Shown one piece after another: positions 1 through 10,614 of a stretch of 64,000 nucleotides of DNA. The DNA comes from Lunularia cruciata (lineage: Eukaryota; Streptophyta; Marchantiopsida; Lunulariales; Lunulariaceae). Positions within the stretch are counted from its first letter, which is position 1. Each line of letters opens with the position of its first letter. Both the position numbers and the translations under genes were made by a program. The stretch is from positions 63,616,944-63,680,943 of the forward strand of contig OX419755.1 in the NCBI GenBank assembly GCA_948567375.1. Reading direction: 5' to 3'. The notes below the pieces were generated by a model. The model saw nothing but the letters and a program-made list of their open reading frames with translations, searched no databases and was not told the DNA's origin.

Positions 1-1665
1 TCTCGTAATCTTCTCAAGAATTTAAATTATAATATTAATTAAATAATTCAGTAACTGAATGCTCTTGAGACTTTAATCATCCATAAATTATTTAACGGGA
101 AAATCTAACATCATCGTAAAATAACCATGGTTTCTTGTATTAAAACCCAATATATATCTTACGTGTAAACGTCTTTACTACGGACAACGGTAAGCTCTAT
201 GTGTACTATTATGTCCTTTTGGTCTTGCGAGTATTCTTGCAAGTAACAGTGTCGTTCGTACCTTCTTCGCTTACATATGATTTAGACGTTGTGGTCTCAT
301 GCACACATTATTCCTCTCTGCACTTTTAAGTACAGAAGTTTGTAAGACATTCCATTTGCACTGTGTGTGACAATTCACATGAATTGAAATTCATATATAT
401 ATGAAAATTATTCATACTCAAGACTCATGTTTTCACTTTAGAATATCTATGATATTAAATATACGCAATTAATTTGATAACTCTAAGAAGACGTCATCAA
501 AGGATACATCGTAAGTACCTTTAATGTTTAATTATTAATGATTGGACCTGTTCTCTCTTCTATCCATATAAAGATGCTGTGGTAAATTATCCGGATAAAA
601 TATTCGTATGTATAGGAAAAGAGTTCATATTCAAGCTCAATGTAGAAATTTACAGTGAGAAGTTTGACTATATGAAGTGTATAGAGTCTAATTTAGTAAC
701 TACCAATATGATATTATTCAAAAGCTATGGTACGAGCTACTATACGGTTTCGCACCCACTGGAAGAATGCAAACTAATCAACCAGGCCAAATGTCCTGTT
801 TGGCATGTGACAAGGAGAAGTACTACCGCCGCAAGTTTTTCTCTTGCAACTAAAGTCATTTGCAACACCCAAGGGTGTAGCAGAAACTGAGTTCAGGCGA
901 TTCAAAATTATCTGCACGGTACACAGCAATCTGGTCCACATTGGGAAGTCAAGTTTCATCGGTGTTGTTGGGGTAACAATCTAAGGACCATCGTCATGTC
1001 TGAGAACATTTGTACAGAGTTTTGCGGACAACCAACTCATTCTGAAATGCCCAGATCACATATAACGTGCAGAGAGGATCCCCTGCAGACAGCGTTTTGA
1101 GCTTAGCACGAATTATCTCAAATCTCCAAATTTTACAGCAACTGGTCCAGGGTAAATCCATTCACCCTGACCTTTGTTCACTTAGCGCATTCGCCTTTTG
1201 ATCAAAGAACTACAGTGCTGGTTCGAAGCATTTAACCTCGTTATGGGACTCTAAGCTAAGAGCGAGAGTGAACCGAAACAGAAACTTTCAAAGCAGTCCA
1301 ATTCTGGTCTAGACCACTTTCCTTAAGAGGACGTCCATAAGAACTCACCTGAACACTGCTAACACGTTCAGAACATCATGCATTAAACTATTTTATAATG
1401 GGTATCCATAGAAGAATAACTCGTCATGAACCTGATCCCTAAACTACATATTAACATAGCAGCATAACTTTGTTACATTCGTATAATACAGACACCTACT
1501 CCCTAACATCTACTTGAACGAATTCAAGTAGATGAGAAGTAAATGAGAAGAAGCCCGAGGGAAGGTAATAATGAGACGATGTCTAAATCGACGCCCAATC
1601 TACATTCTACTTCTCTTCACTCGCATTGCTGTACAATTTCTTCGATCACCTGAGATCTAAATGGC
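1..1665. other. AT-rich flank, no gene recognised
   Basis: No reading frame here resembles a known family. The two short frames at 579-890 and 774-959 overlap on opposite strands and have no motif. The right end (about 1500-1665) lies just past the stop of the minus-strand CPR5-like gene, so it probably holds that gene's 3' UTR. Confidence 0.5.
1507..1534. repeat. perfect 12-bp inverted repeat (hairpin)
   Basis: The arms CATCTACTTGAA and TTCAAGTAGATG are perfect reverse complements around a 4-base CGAA spacer. The site is 132 bases past the stop of the minus-strand CPR5-like gene, so it would be transcribed in that gene's 3' UTR. Its function is unknown; it could be an RNA-processing or stability hairpin, or chance. 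Confidence 0.55.
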
Positions 1666-3960
1666 TCAAGGAATCACTCGATAATGACTACTCGAAGTAC
1701 TCGGTGACCACCAGTCCAGGAATATTTGCAAAATATCCTCAGGGGATGCAAAGGGAAGGAGTCCAGTCATGAGTGGGAGAATTAAGACTAAAATTGAGTG
1801 GAAGGTAAAGCGAGCAACGGCAGAGCATATCCGAGATCCTAAAGGTGCTTTTTCGAAATAGCTTCTTGGTGGATGCCCATTAAGGAAATGATATAGCGGC
1901 GGAGTAAAGCATGTTGCGAACGCATGCAAAGAACAATAACATTCCCACAACACAACCCAGTGCAGCCCACTACCACCTAAGGTATCAATTGATAGCTTCC
2001 CTGCGAAACCACATACGCCCCCGAGGACAATGACAATAATAGTGGCGGGCATTGCTTGACTGGAACTGGTTACGCTTCGTCGAAGAAGTGTGGCAGCCAC
2101 AAAGATGATAGTGCCAAGGCCTATCGACATCCGTATAGCCTTTGTGGCCTCACAAGTGAATGCTTGCAACTGAAACGTCAGAGCATTCAAGCTGTTGTAC
2201 ACCCAATTAGTGCCCAGCCAACTATTTTGAACGTTTTCCTGCAGGCAGCAAACACCCAGTACATCAGCGGTTTAGTCGTTTTTCAGTCTATTCTTATGTC
2301 ATTGTCACGCCATGAATTCACGCATTCGTCTAATGTCCTTTTCAAACAAGGTTTACCATTTGGTTTAATACTGTGTGCGCATCTAGCAGATCTCTGGATA
2401 ATCTCAACCTACTACCTTCAAAATCGACATCTAGCAAGACCATTAGAAACTAGGATAGCCACAACTCACCCTGACTGGAGGCTGGCATACTCTCACCACA
2501 CTAGTGAGTCTTTCGTATGAAAACTTCCAAAAACTGAAACCAAGAGCCAAAAGCATTACGCAAAGCCCCGCAACTAACTGGTCAGCACAGGTTCGACTGA
2601 ACTCGTTATATGCTTTGTCCAGCTTGCGATCCTGGAACTCATTTTCCTTAAATTCTACTTTGGTGCGGCTTAAATCCACATTTTCTCTCAAAAGTGAGTT
2701 GGACTCGGAATAAAGATGCAGATGGTCTTCCTTGATAGCCAGACCCCTTATCTTGTGCGCAAGTTCCACTTCAAGCAGATAGTTGCGACGCTCTTGGGCG
2801 CTGACGTGTCTTTGAAAGAGCTCTTGCTGAAACCTATCTCCAGCGGCAACAGTATAACCAACAGCAGTAGACGAAGATCTCGCAAGCACCAGAGCATCGA
2901 GCGTGGGAACGTCTGCAGACTGGAGACTATCTGCTGAAGAGTGAACTGCCGTTCCTTGACTTTGAGCGAAAGAGTTAGTTGCAGAACCAGATCTTTTGCG
3001 CACATCTCCACCTCTTGCATACCTGCCCTGTAAACTTACACTCTGCTCAAGTTCTCGTATGGAACTGCCCCTCATATCTTCACTTGCATCTGGACTTGAG
3101 ACTTGGGGATTCTTAGAACCCAAGACGCTACCGGGTACCACTCCATCAGAACAACGTCCAATGTCATCACTCGGAGTTGCAACACCTGAGTGATCCAGGT
3201 ACTTTCCAGTAGAAGGAACATGCTCCGATATTTCTGGAGTTACAACATCTTGACCCTTGTGAAGTCCAGCCTCCCACTGACTACGCTCTGCACTAGAAAA
3301 GTCACCAGGAAAACTGCTGTAAGGTTGGGTGCGTTTACACATGGGCGAACCCTGCTCTTCAAGACCCGGATCACATACTTCATTATGACCACCAGGAGCT
3401 TCAGCATAGAAAGAGGAGTCGCTTTGACGAGCTCGTTTTGGAAGCTTGCTACTTTCTTCAAGCATAATCCATTCCTCACCACCGCTGGAGTCGTCAGCTG
3501 AGTACATGACTTCATCCTGTGAATATTCCTCTCCAAGTTTGAAGACTTCTCTTTGGCAACCTAACCCTAGTTGGGAGTGCGCACTTGCACTCACATACTT
3601 GTCCGAGCTTGTTTCCCCACAATAATCCTGCTCATCTTGTTTGGCCGCAGTGAAGAAAGAATTCTTATCGTCCTTGAATCTGGAAATGTCATTATCAACT
3701 CTGAAAGGAGAGGTTTCCCCTTCAATTGCGGGTGTCTCCCGACCCTCGTCGCAGACATCGGCGTTCCTCTCGACTACCCCAGAACGTTGTGCCTTATGAA
3801 ATTCCTGTCGTGACTTAGGTTGAGAGACTTTCCATGACTTGGAGGATGCCTGTCTCGTCGGAGTTTGTCTTACTCCTGCTTTGAAGTACGCAGATCTGAC
3901 CCTTGCTCTTGTTCTGTATGTGCTGTTGAATGAAGCCCTAAAATTCTGGACGAAGTGCAA
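1666..3960 (-). CDS. CPR5: CPR5-like nuclear-pore membrane protein, two exons
   Basis: Exon 1 is 3960-2497 and exon 2 is 2238-1666. They are joined across a 258-base intron (donor GTGAGA at 2496, acceptor CTGCAG ending at 2239) in phase 0, giving 677 aa. The first 350 or so residues are polar and low-complexity. A conserved charged helical region follows (from about RSSSTAVGY, through ELAHKIRGL and NVDLSRTKVEF), then about five hydrophobic segments: LVAGLCVMLLALGFSFW at the end of exon 1 and four in exon 2, including MPATIIVIVLGGVCGFAGK followed by DTLGGSG. Order and signatures match plant CPR5, a transmembrane nucleoporin that restrains immune signalling, cell death and cell-cycle regulators. 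Family members have a similar polar N-terminus and C-terminal membrane cluster; this copy is longer than the roughly 560 residues of Arabidopsis CPR5, mainly at the N-terminus. The start is the first ATG of the open frame; an upstream 5' exon cannot be excluded. Confidence 0.82.
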
Positions 3961-4720
3961 ACGATGGGTACCTAGTACCTAGATATGAAATATCCAGAAT
4001 CCAGCGAAGTCAAGACTAAATACAATATATAACTCTAAATCAATTCGACATCACATGTCATAACACTCTTTTAAATTTCTCTCATAGATTTTATGACATG
4101 GCGGTACTTTTAACAGACCAGAAAGCAGCTGAGACTCAACTCGTCAGATGAAAGTTCAGTGCTGAAGTAAATATTGGGCTGAGGGAGGCATATTACCGGC
4201 ATCAAAGACTCCTTGATGGCGCTTTCGAGGAGCTGAGTAGGAAAAAAGACAATAGGAAGTCAATCAGACAACACACCAAGAAAGATTTTTAAGTCGCTTC
4301 AAGTAAAACTCAACACATAGCGCACTCTAATGCATAGGAATACACACATTTGACAGGCCTTCGGCTGAAAACTGTCCTGCGAGATGATCACCATTTTGCT
4401 CCAAAACCTGAACTTACAACATATTTGTCAGATGACATGTCTAAAAACTGGAACAAGCCTGACCTGGTACTAGAAGTCCCAGATAAGGTAAAATTTTGGG
4501 AACGAGATACCTATCAGACTCCAAAGTTCACCCCTTTGAATACTTCTGATAGAATACCTAGTCTCAACCTGATCCACTGAACTAATGGTGCTAGACATCG
4601 ACATTCTGGAGTAAACGTCACAGGTCAAGACTACAGTAAGCTCAATTTAGTACCATCAGAGATGTATGCAAATCTATTTCATTTATAGTCGGTTGACTTT
4701 CATCCAGACCAAAGTGAATC
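3961..4720. other. intergenic, between two minus-strand genes
   Basis: AT-rich interval between the presumed 5' end of the CPR5-like gene and the stop of the next minus-strand gene. A 76-codon plus-strand frame at 4350-4580 has no recognisable domain. The interval should hold the CPR5 promoter and the neighbour's 3' UTR, but I see no definite element. Confidence 0.4.
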
Positions 4721-6101
4721 TTAAAAACACCAGTTCAGGATTACCGGAGAAGGTTTGGATAAGTTTAAGGTTCGATCTAAAGTAATCGGGAAAATCACCT
4801 CGAAAAACACTTGTGCAACAGCCATGCCCAGAGGCTCTGACAATTTCTGCATATCAATGTGTAACTTTTGTCCCAGCTTCGGAGTACTGCTATGAAGAAT
4901 TATGTTGGATCCTGCTTTGTCCATATCAGGCTGATTCCTAGCTCTTCCACCATCTCTTCCACGTTGCGCCCTTATTAGCATCAAGGTCAACAAACCAACA
5001 ACGGTGGCCGTAGTAATAGCACCTCCATCTCCGGGACTCGAAAGAAATTCGCTTGTAGAGGTGGTCACATTTTGTTCGTTCTGCAGTCTGCGAACAAAGC
5101 ACCAGAAAGAAAGAACCATATTCTGCTTAGCCCAATACAGCAGTTGGGGAATTATGTCGTCTCAGAGTGGCAGAAGTGCAGTACATTTACCGGTCCACTG
5201 GCAATAAAGAATCGGATGCGCAAGACTCCAAGCGTTCAATCTCTGAATTCGCCGGATGCTTGAGGTTATTGTCGGCCTGTTGAGAATTAACTTGTCCAAG
5301 AGTTGCTTTCGATCCTGCAATCCCTTCGTCCATCTCGTTCCCGGAACCTGATACAGATCCCTGGCTTTCATCACCGCCGGCAAAGAGGATACGTTTACGG
5401 CTTCTGCTCTCACTATCACTTGCTTCATCTTCTACGACATCAGCCGGTCCAGTTATAAATTGCCTTTCCCGAACATTCATAATCCCAGAAACAGTTGATG
5501 CATTATTGCTTATCTTCCACACGGAATCCCTCAAATTTCTCTCTTTACTCCGAGATAGGTCCTCCATTTCATACAGCCCTGAACCATCTACCTCTGTTTT
5601 AACAACATGCAGCAGCTCCTGAGCACCTCCAGGTTCTAAGTTTTCCTGCTCCTCCTCTCTTGTATGTAGCTTCATTGGTTCACGCCATCTAGCTTCCTGT
5701 GCTTCGACCTGTTCCGGGATCAACCAAGTATCATACTCCTCCCCAGGCTTGATCGCCGCATCAGCGTCCTGATCGTACAGCTCAAGAAATCCTGGAAGCT
5801 CAGGAGGTGACCTGATCCTTTCCACACATAACAACCAGCGTTCCAAAGCACGTTCCTCTTTGCTATCCCTTACACAATCCGTAAGCGCATTCCATGTTTT
5901 CACTTGAGGATGAGATGACGATTCCTCCTCAACGTCTCCTCCGTTACCATTACTACTCACCAATGAGGCTTGGCCAACAGGTGCAGTGGCAAGTCCAATT
6001 CCGATTCCAACGAGAATGTGCAGCAATCCAGAACAGCATCGCACGCAATTTCTGCCTCTTCTATTACTCACTAATACCCGCCGAGGCATCTTTTTCTCCA
6101 C
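4721..6101 (-). CDS. uncharacterised membrane protein, two exons
   Basis: Exon 1 is 6101-5191 and exon 2 is 5087-4721. Donor GTAAAT begins at 5190 and a pyrimidine-rich acceptor ends in CAG at 5088. Splicing restores an Arg codon and gives about 425 aa. The N-terminus is basic (MEKKMPRRVLVSNRRGR) and leads into a hydrophobic stretch LLHILVGIGIGLATAPVG, a possible signal anchor. The middle is acidic and charged with a conserved-looking patch LERWLLCVERIRSPPELPGF. A basic SRSRKR patch and acidic serines lie near residue 240. Exon 2 adds a second hydrophobic segment, AITTATVVGLLTLMLI, followed by basic residues. I do not recognise the family. The frame is intact over two spliced exons, unlike the decayed transposons nearby, so it is probably a real host gene. 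The 3' end is the least certain part: a GTGATT donor in exon 2 could allow another exon. Confidence 0.6.
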
Positions 6102-6600
6102 TCACTGCTGCATCCCCTTTCGGTAGAGCCCTGCACAAAGGACAACACAACGACAGAAACTGCAGTCGCTAAGTCCCATCACGCTCGTAATTTCGAATAT
6201 CTCATCCTTGTACGGCTTGATGGAGCCATCCCATCCTTCGCGTTTTTCTACGCGGTCGCCTTTCTCACCATTTCGAATATGTTATGAGAGTTTCTTTTCA
6301 TGCTGCCTGTGGCAACCCGCCACATGAAAGCTGTCATCTGTCTACGTGTCACCCCGGAGTCTACGTGGCTGTGGACGTTGCTCGCTAAGCACGACCACTT
6401 GTGATTCTTGCTATTACCGTTGAAAATTACTGTAGGTCTCGTCTACTAATAGTTAACGACGGTGATATTTTTCAACGACGCATCAATCTTTACACGAGAA
6501 CCAAAGTGTTACCGACGGTGGCTGGTTTCGCTGATAACATTTTAGGTCGGAATTTAATTACTGCCATCTTCCTTATAAGTATCTTTTTAAGCGATATGCA

Positions 6601-6642
6601 ATTTTTATTTTTATATTTATTTATTTATTTATTTATTTATAA
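6601..6642. repeat. TTTA/ATTT microsatellite
   Basis: Uninterrupted run of TTTA units after an imperfect T-rich lead-in. Simple sequence repeat with no apparent coding role. Confidence 0.8.
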
Positions 6643-6884
6643 TATAGTAGTCCGCAGTTGTAGCACTGACTAGGAACACCTCGGTAAACTTTTGAAGATA
6701 AGTTGCAAATCATATTATCAAACATAGATGGGTAAGTGTTCATCAACTAAAAGGTTTGTAATGATGTCGAATGCGGAAAAATATCTAGATACAATATGGA
6801 CTAGTCAAATGAATGGAATGTACCTGCAATATGATATATACGACACATAGCCTTTTAACACATGTATCAAATATTGCACAAGAG

Positions 6885-6945
6885 CTTACTATACGAAAAA
6901 GGGGAGACCATGTAGAAAACACGAAGGATGGGAAGAACCCCATCG
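6885..6945 (+). repeat. dispersed repeat, left copy
   Basis: A stretch of about 50 bases containing GTAGAAAACAC and AAGGATGGGAAGA is found again in the same orientation at about 58850-58905, on the other side of the transposon block. Probably a fragment of a mobile element whose body I cannot recognise. Confidence 0.55.
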
Positions 6946-7510
6946 AACCGTACAAGGGAGCTTACTTTACTAGGAAATAACCTCTTCGTGCCGTTGGATC
7001 AAATTTTGTACGTGACATTCTTATACTAAATAAATAAGGGTATTGCTTTCACTCTTATTTTACAGTACAGACTACTTTAAACAACAAATATCCATTGCTA
7101 TGTAGAAATTATGAACTAATACAAGAGAGCAATCGAACTAGGTAATATTTCTTTTGATACTTCAAGGAAATACAAGTGATGTGATCCGCTTCAAATTTTC
7201 ACATACTAGGGGCTCTATATACTTTAAAATCCTTTTACGGAACGTGTAAAATTCAGAAATTCTTTTTTACGGGCAGTCTGTAAACGTCTTATGGATGCGG
7301 TGCGGGAGGGGGGAGCGTGAATTTTATGGGTAATGTCCGTGGCCAAATAAAGTTTTACGTGTTGCAAACGACGTGACACATAATTTTGTACGGGGTTAGG
7401 AGTACTCTATAGAATTTAATAGGAGATTTTCAAAATAGAATGTCTAGGGACTTTACGATAATGGGACTCTTTAGTAGTGCGTATATTGCGGGACCCATAA
7501 CGAAAACTGG

Positions 7511-7640
7511 GGATTTCAAGAATGGTCAGTAAATATTAGGGGCAGAGGAAACGGGGGTTTCCAAAAATGGTCAGTAAATATTAGGGGCGAAGAAAACAGG
7601 GAGTTTCAAGAATGGTCCGTAAATATTATGGGGTTTTTCA
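7511..7640 (+). repeat. 45-bp tandem repeat, about three copies
   Basis: The core ATGGTCAGTAAATATTA starts at 7522 and 7567, and a third copy with one change starts at 7612, giving exact 45-base periods. The units also share a preceding TTTCAAGAATGG-type segment and a purine-rich linker. No coding potential; a minisatellite or part of an unrecognised repeat. Confidence 0.8.
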
Positions 7641-8218
7641 AGTCCATAAAGAATCCATCAACTCTCTTTATAGGTTGTCTACAAACATTTTATGGCCGGT
7701 GTAGAGAAGGTTACCCATGGGCTTTACAGGCTGCGGCCTAAAGTTGTAAAAGCCCTACGGGTCATGATTTTTGTGACCCGTAAGATTTCTAGATATTTTG
7801 GTACCTATAAATATTAATTGTAGTATTAATTGATAATTTCAAATGTGGAAAAGTGACCCTTATTTGCGTTTTATATGCATTTTAAAATGTAGAGATGTGA
7901 CACTGAAGGGTTTTGAAAAGAATAGGCATTATATGAGGGTCGAGGGGATTAGCTCACAATGAACATGGCCAGATATGTGGGCTCTACCGATCGATCGCAT
8001 CGCATGTGCATTTGTAGTGTTTCCCGTTGCCAAAAAATCACTCATCAATTCTTCTTTGCACCACCCTCACAGTTTATGTCGACCCAACACACCTAACCCC
8101 ATCAGAAGAACACCCAATGATAGATTTAAGTTCACTATTGATTTTAGCTCGAATCTAACATTTGCTTTGAGAATCCAACTATACCCGTAATTATCTACCC
8201 CTTCACTCAAAAGAAAAT

Positions 8219-8668
8219 CTTAGTTCAACCCATATTTTCTTTACACTAAGAGTAGACATTAAGTTTCAAATTTAACTCTACCTTATATTTTCTTTAGAGA
8301 TTCAATTTCATCTTTTAGCTTAACCTAGTATTTTCTTTCCACATCATCCATGAGAAAGTCCACATTGAGTTTCTATTTCTGGCTAAACTTAAATTTTGGC
8401 TCTCCCCAAAGGCTTAACCTTTTATCTCTTGTTCAGTGAATCATGCCACACATTAGTAGTTGAGAGTTGAAAGCATCTCACAAGGAAATTGAAAAAACTA
8501 TACACCTCACTCTAGGGTTGGAAATGGAAGAAACCTAGGATTTAGTAAATTTTAGTACAGATGACTGGGCAAGGGAGCTTCAAGGACAAGGAGGAAAGTG
8601 AGTATGACTTTGACATTGACTTGTTGGTAAAGTGGCAGGATTTTATACATAGTAGCATATATCTTACC
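8219..8668 (+). repeat. duplicated flank segment, copy 1
   Basis: About 450 bases that recur at 22816-23273 with small indels (for example around 8600) and scattered substitutions. In both places the segment leads directly into a family A LTR, so it is the original DNA flanking that insertion or part of an older element. No coding frame is recognised. Confidence 0.75.
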
Positions 8669-9152
8669 TATAATAATATGGAATTTACCCATGAGTTAGT
8701 TGAGACTAACAAAATAGCAAGTTGGCCAAATTAGCCAAGAATTATAAAAATATCTAGAAGCATCTGGAAGCTACTTGGTTACCTTCCAAGTAATGGGTTA
8801 ATGTCCATACCAAGTGGTGACTTTAGGGAGAAGTTTATTTGGAAGCTTCTCGGCTAGCTTAGCTTGCATGCCAAGTAGATTGCTTCTAGAAGGAAGCTTT
8901 CTCAACTAGCTTAGCTTGCACATCAAGTAGACATTTTTTAGAAGAAAACTTCTCAAGAAGTTTCCCAAGTACTTTGGCTTGCACTCTAAGAAAGCAGTTT
9001 ATAGGAAGCTTCTCAAGAACCTTGTATGTTTCCTATTTAATACCAAAGCCCGAGCTCATACTAAGCATTTGGAGGTTTTGTTATTTGAGAGTCCTAATGT
9101 GATCTTTCATTCCAATCTTCCATTTTCTTATTTCTCTCCTTGGTCTTTTACA
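8669..9152 (+). repeat. family A LTR (484 bp), left duplicate
   Basis: Starts with a decayed terminus TATAATAATATGG (TGTAAYAATATGG in better copies) and ends TTTTACA, like the A1 LTRs. It contains the GAAGCTTCT / TTCTAGAAGGAAG heat-shock-element-like clusters and a TATA-like motif near 9035. It is followed by a mutated primer site and gag leader, so it is a 5' LTR. The preceding bases TTACC match the flank of the second copy at 23274. Confidence 0.8.
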
Positions 9153-9676
9153 TTGGTTTTAGTGCAAGAATAGAATAGATGGAATTTATGGACCACAAAA
9201 TCCATTTCCACCAAACCATCAAGATTTTTGTATCCATGTACTACCCAAGCATCATTTCACATAGTTCATCATCTCATGGTTTGGGCAAAATTTTCTTAAT
9301 GCAATCACATTGTTTGATTAATCCTTGGTACTTCAAGTTGTAACTAATGGGGAATGGTGGGCGTGTTGTATCTACATGTTAACTTAGATAAATTGTATGT
9401 AGATTATATAGAGTAGTGGCCATAGCGGCAATGCCCAAATTTATCATTGCCATGTAGCAATAAATTAAGCACCTTACTTGATTGTTGAAAGAACAAGATC
9501 ATCAAGAATAAGAGCATGTAAATAGAGCACCATTTTGAGAAGGAGAGCAAATCCAATTTCCAAAGTCCGAGTTATTTGAAAGCAAAAACCTCTCAAGCGT
9601 AATGGAGAATTTTTTTTTTGTAAATAATATTTTGAAGCTACAAATCTTCAAGATGAACATAGATAGATTTTCTTGG
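9153..9676 (+). pseudogene. family A 5' leader and gag start, truncated
   Basis: Begins with TTGGTTTTAGTGC where A1 has the initiator-Met tRNA primer site, then follows the A1 leader and the N-terminal gag with many substitutions and stops. Similarity to A1 gag stops exactly after TTCTTGG at 9676, where family B LTR sequence begins. The missing right half of this gag has the same breakpoint at 43630. Confidence 0.75.
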
Positions 9677-10121
9677 TGTCATGCCATTTATAATATTTAT
9701 ACCTAGATTGCTCAGACTCTAGAGTAGTAGTGTTGGTAGTCAGCAGTATTTTGGTAGTTACTCATATGTTGACAAATAGATTTTGTGTTTAGGGTATTGA
9801 CTACACGGTAGGACCTACCGTCACTTGCACCATTTGGATTGTCAAGTGTGACATCAATTAGACCGTTAGGATTTGAGACCTAGCTCAAGTTCATGGAGTA
9901 TAGTTTCAAAGTGCAGCTCCAAAGAGCTCACTTCTCTAATGTTGAGCCTTCGAGTTCCTGACTAGGGTAGACGGAGATTGACAAGCATCACTTGGATTCT
10001 CTTAGCTAGAGTGGGCATGCTTGATTGTAATTGGTGCCCAATTGTTGGCAGATTATTGAGTGATAGATCAAGTATTGATCTGATTGAGTGTGATTCAAGT
10101 TTTGTAAACAAACTAATTACA

Positions 10122-10175
10122 TCAAAGAAGTGAGGTTAGGGTGAAGTCGGGTGCAGGAATTGAGAGTGTTGATGG
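10122..10175 (+). other. B0 leader, left part
   Basis: Untranslated leader following the B LTR, beginning TCAAAGAAGTG as in B1 (24913) and B2 (35164). It resumes at 15814 after the A1 insertion. No canonical TGG primer site follows the LTR directly; a TGGTATC motif lies about 50 bases in. Confidence 0.6.
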
Positions 10176-10320
10176 TGTAACAATATGGAGTTTAGCGATG
10201 AAGTCAGTCAGGCTTATGAAGTAGCACATAAGACAAATTAACCTAGAATATTCTGGAAGTATCTAGGAAGCGTCTTGGGAAGCTTCCCGGTTAGCTTAGC
10301 TTGCACCTTAAGTAAGTAGC

Positions 10321-10468
10321 TTCTAGAAGGAAGCTTCTAGAAGCTTCCAACTAGCTTAGCTTGCATGCAAAGTAGGCGGCTTCTAGAAGGAAGCTTCTTG
10401 AGAAGCTTCCTAATTAACTTGGCTTGCACTCTAAGAAAGCGGCTTGAGGAAGCTTTGTGAGAAGCTTC
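10321..10468 (+). promoter_or_regulatory. heat-shock-element-like arrays upstream of TATA (A1 5' LTR)
   Basis: At 10330-10347 the sequence is GAAgcTTCtaGAAgcTTC: four alternating GAA/TTC units at exact 5-base spacing, the textbook heat-shock factor site. It is preceded by TTCtaGAA (10321-10328). Further clusters lie at 10381-10409 (TTCtaGAA, GAAgcTTC, GAAgcTTC) and 10461-10468. All lie about 20-170 bases upstream of TATAAAT (10490). The motif match is seen directly; heat induction is inferred by analogy with heat-activated plant LTR elements such as ONSEN. Confidence 0.7.
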
Positions 10469-10489
10469 TCAAGGGCCTTGTATGCTACC

Positions 10490-10496
10490 TATAAAT
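10490..10496 (+). promoter_or_regulatory. TATA box of A1 LTR
   Basis: TATAAAT within CCTATAAATACC, also present in the 3' LTR (about 15698) and, with small changes, in the other A LTRs (48168, 54480). Its position below the GAA/TTC arrays fits a U3 promoter. Confidence 0.75.
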
Positions 10497-10602
10497 ACCA
10501 AAGCCAAAGCTCATGCTAGGCATTTGGAGTTTTCCCTCATTCAAGTGTCCCAATGTGAGTTTCCATTCTCCTATTTCTCTCCTCGATTTTGGTCTTTTAC
10601 AT

Positions 10603-10614
10603 TGGTATCAGAGC
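10603..10614 (+). promoter_or_regulatory. primer binding site, initiator-Met tRNA
   Basis: TGGTATCAGAGC, the complement of the 3' end of plant initiator-Met tRNA, begins one base after the end of the 5' LTR. This is the usual minus-strand primer site of plant chromoviruses. Confidence 0.92.

Larger units (their letters stand above)
6102..8218. other. AT-rich spacer, no gene recognised
   Basis: No supported gene. The first 200 or so bases are presumably the promoter and 5' UTR of the minus-strand gene ending at 6101. Beyond that are a TTTA microsatellite (about 6601-6642), a dispersed repeat (about 6885-6945) and a 45-bp tandem repeat (7511-7640). The transposon block starts at about 8219. 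Confidence 0.45.
10176..10601 (+). repeat. A1 5' LTR (426 bp)
   Basis: Bounded by TGTAAC and TTACA. The U3 part is built from about three degenerate units of 60-70 bp, each with a TAGCTTAGCTTGCA-like block and a GAA/TTC cluster. TATAAAT is at 10490-10496, so transcription should start near 10520. A 14-base segment within the GAAGCTTCTAGAA cluster is absent from the 3' LTR. Confidence 0.95.

Noticed and set aside
2056..2713. Plus-strand frames over the CPR5-like gene
   Set aside because: Antisense shadows of a conserved minus-strand coding region.
4350..4580. Plus-strand frame of 76 codons
   Set aside because: Composition looks somewhat coding, but no domain, no splice partner and no support from context.
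10321..10470. GAAGCTTC palindromes as a CRISPR-like array or satellite
   Set aside because: Spacing is irregular, there are no unique spacers, and the block is confined to family A LTRs.
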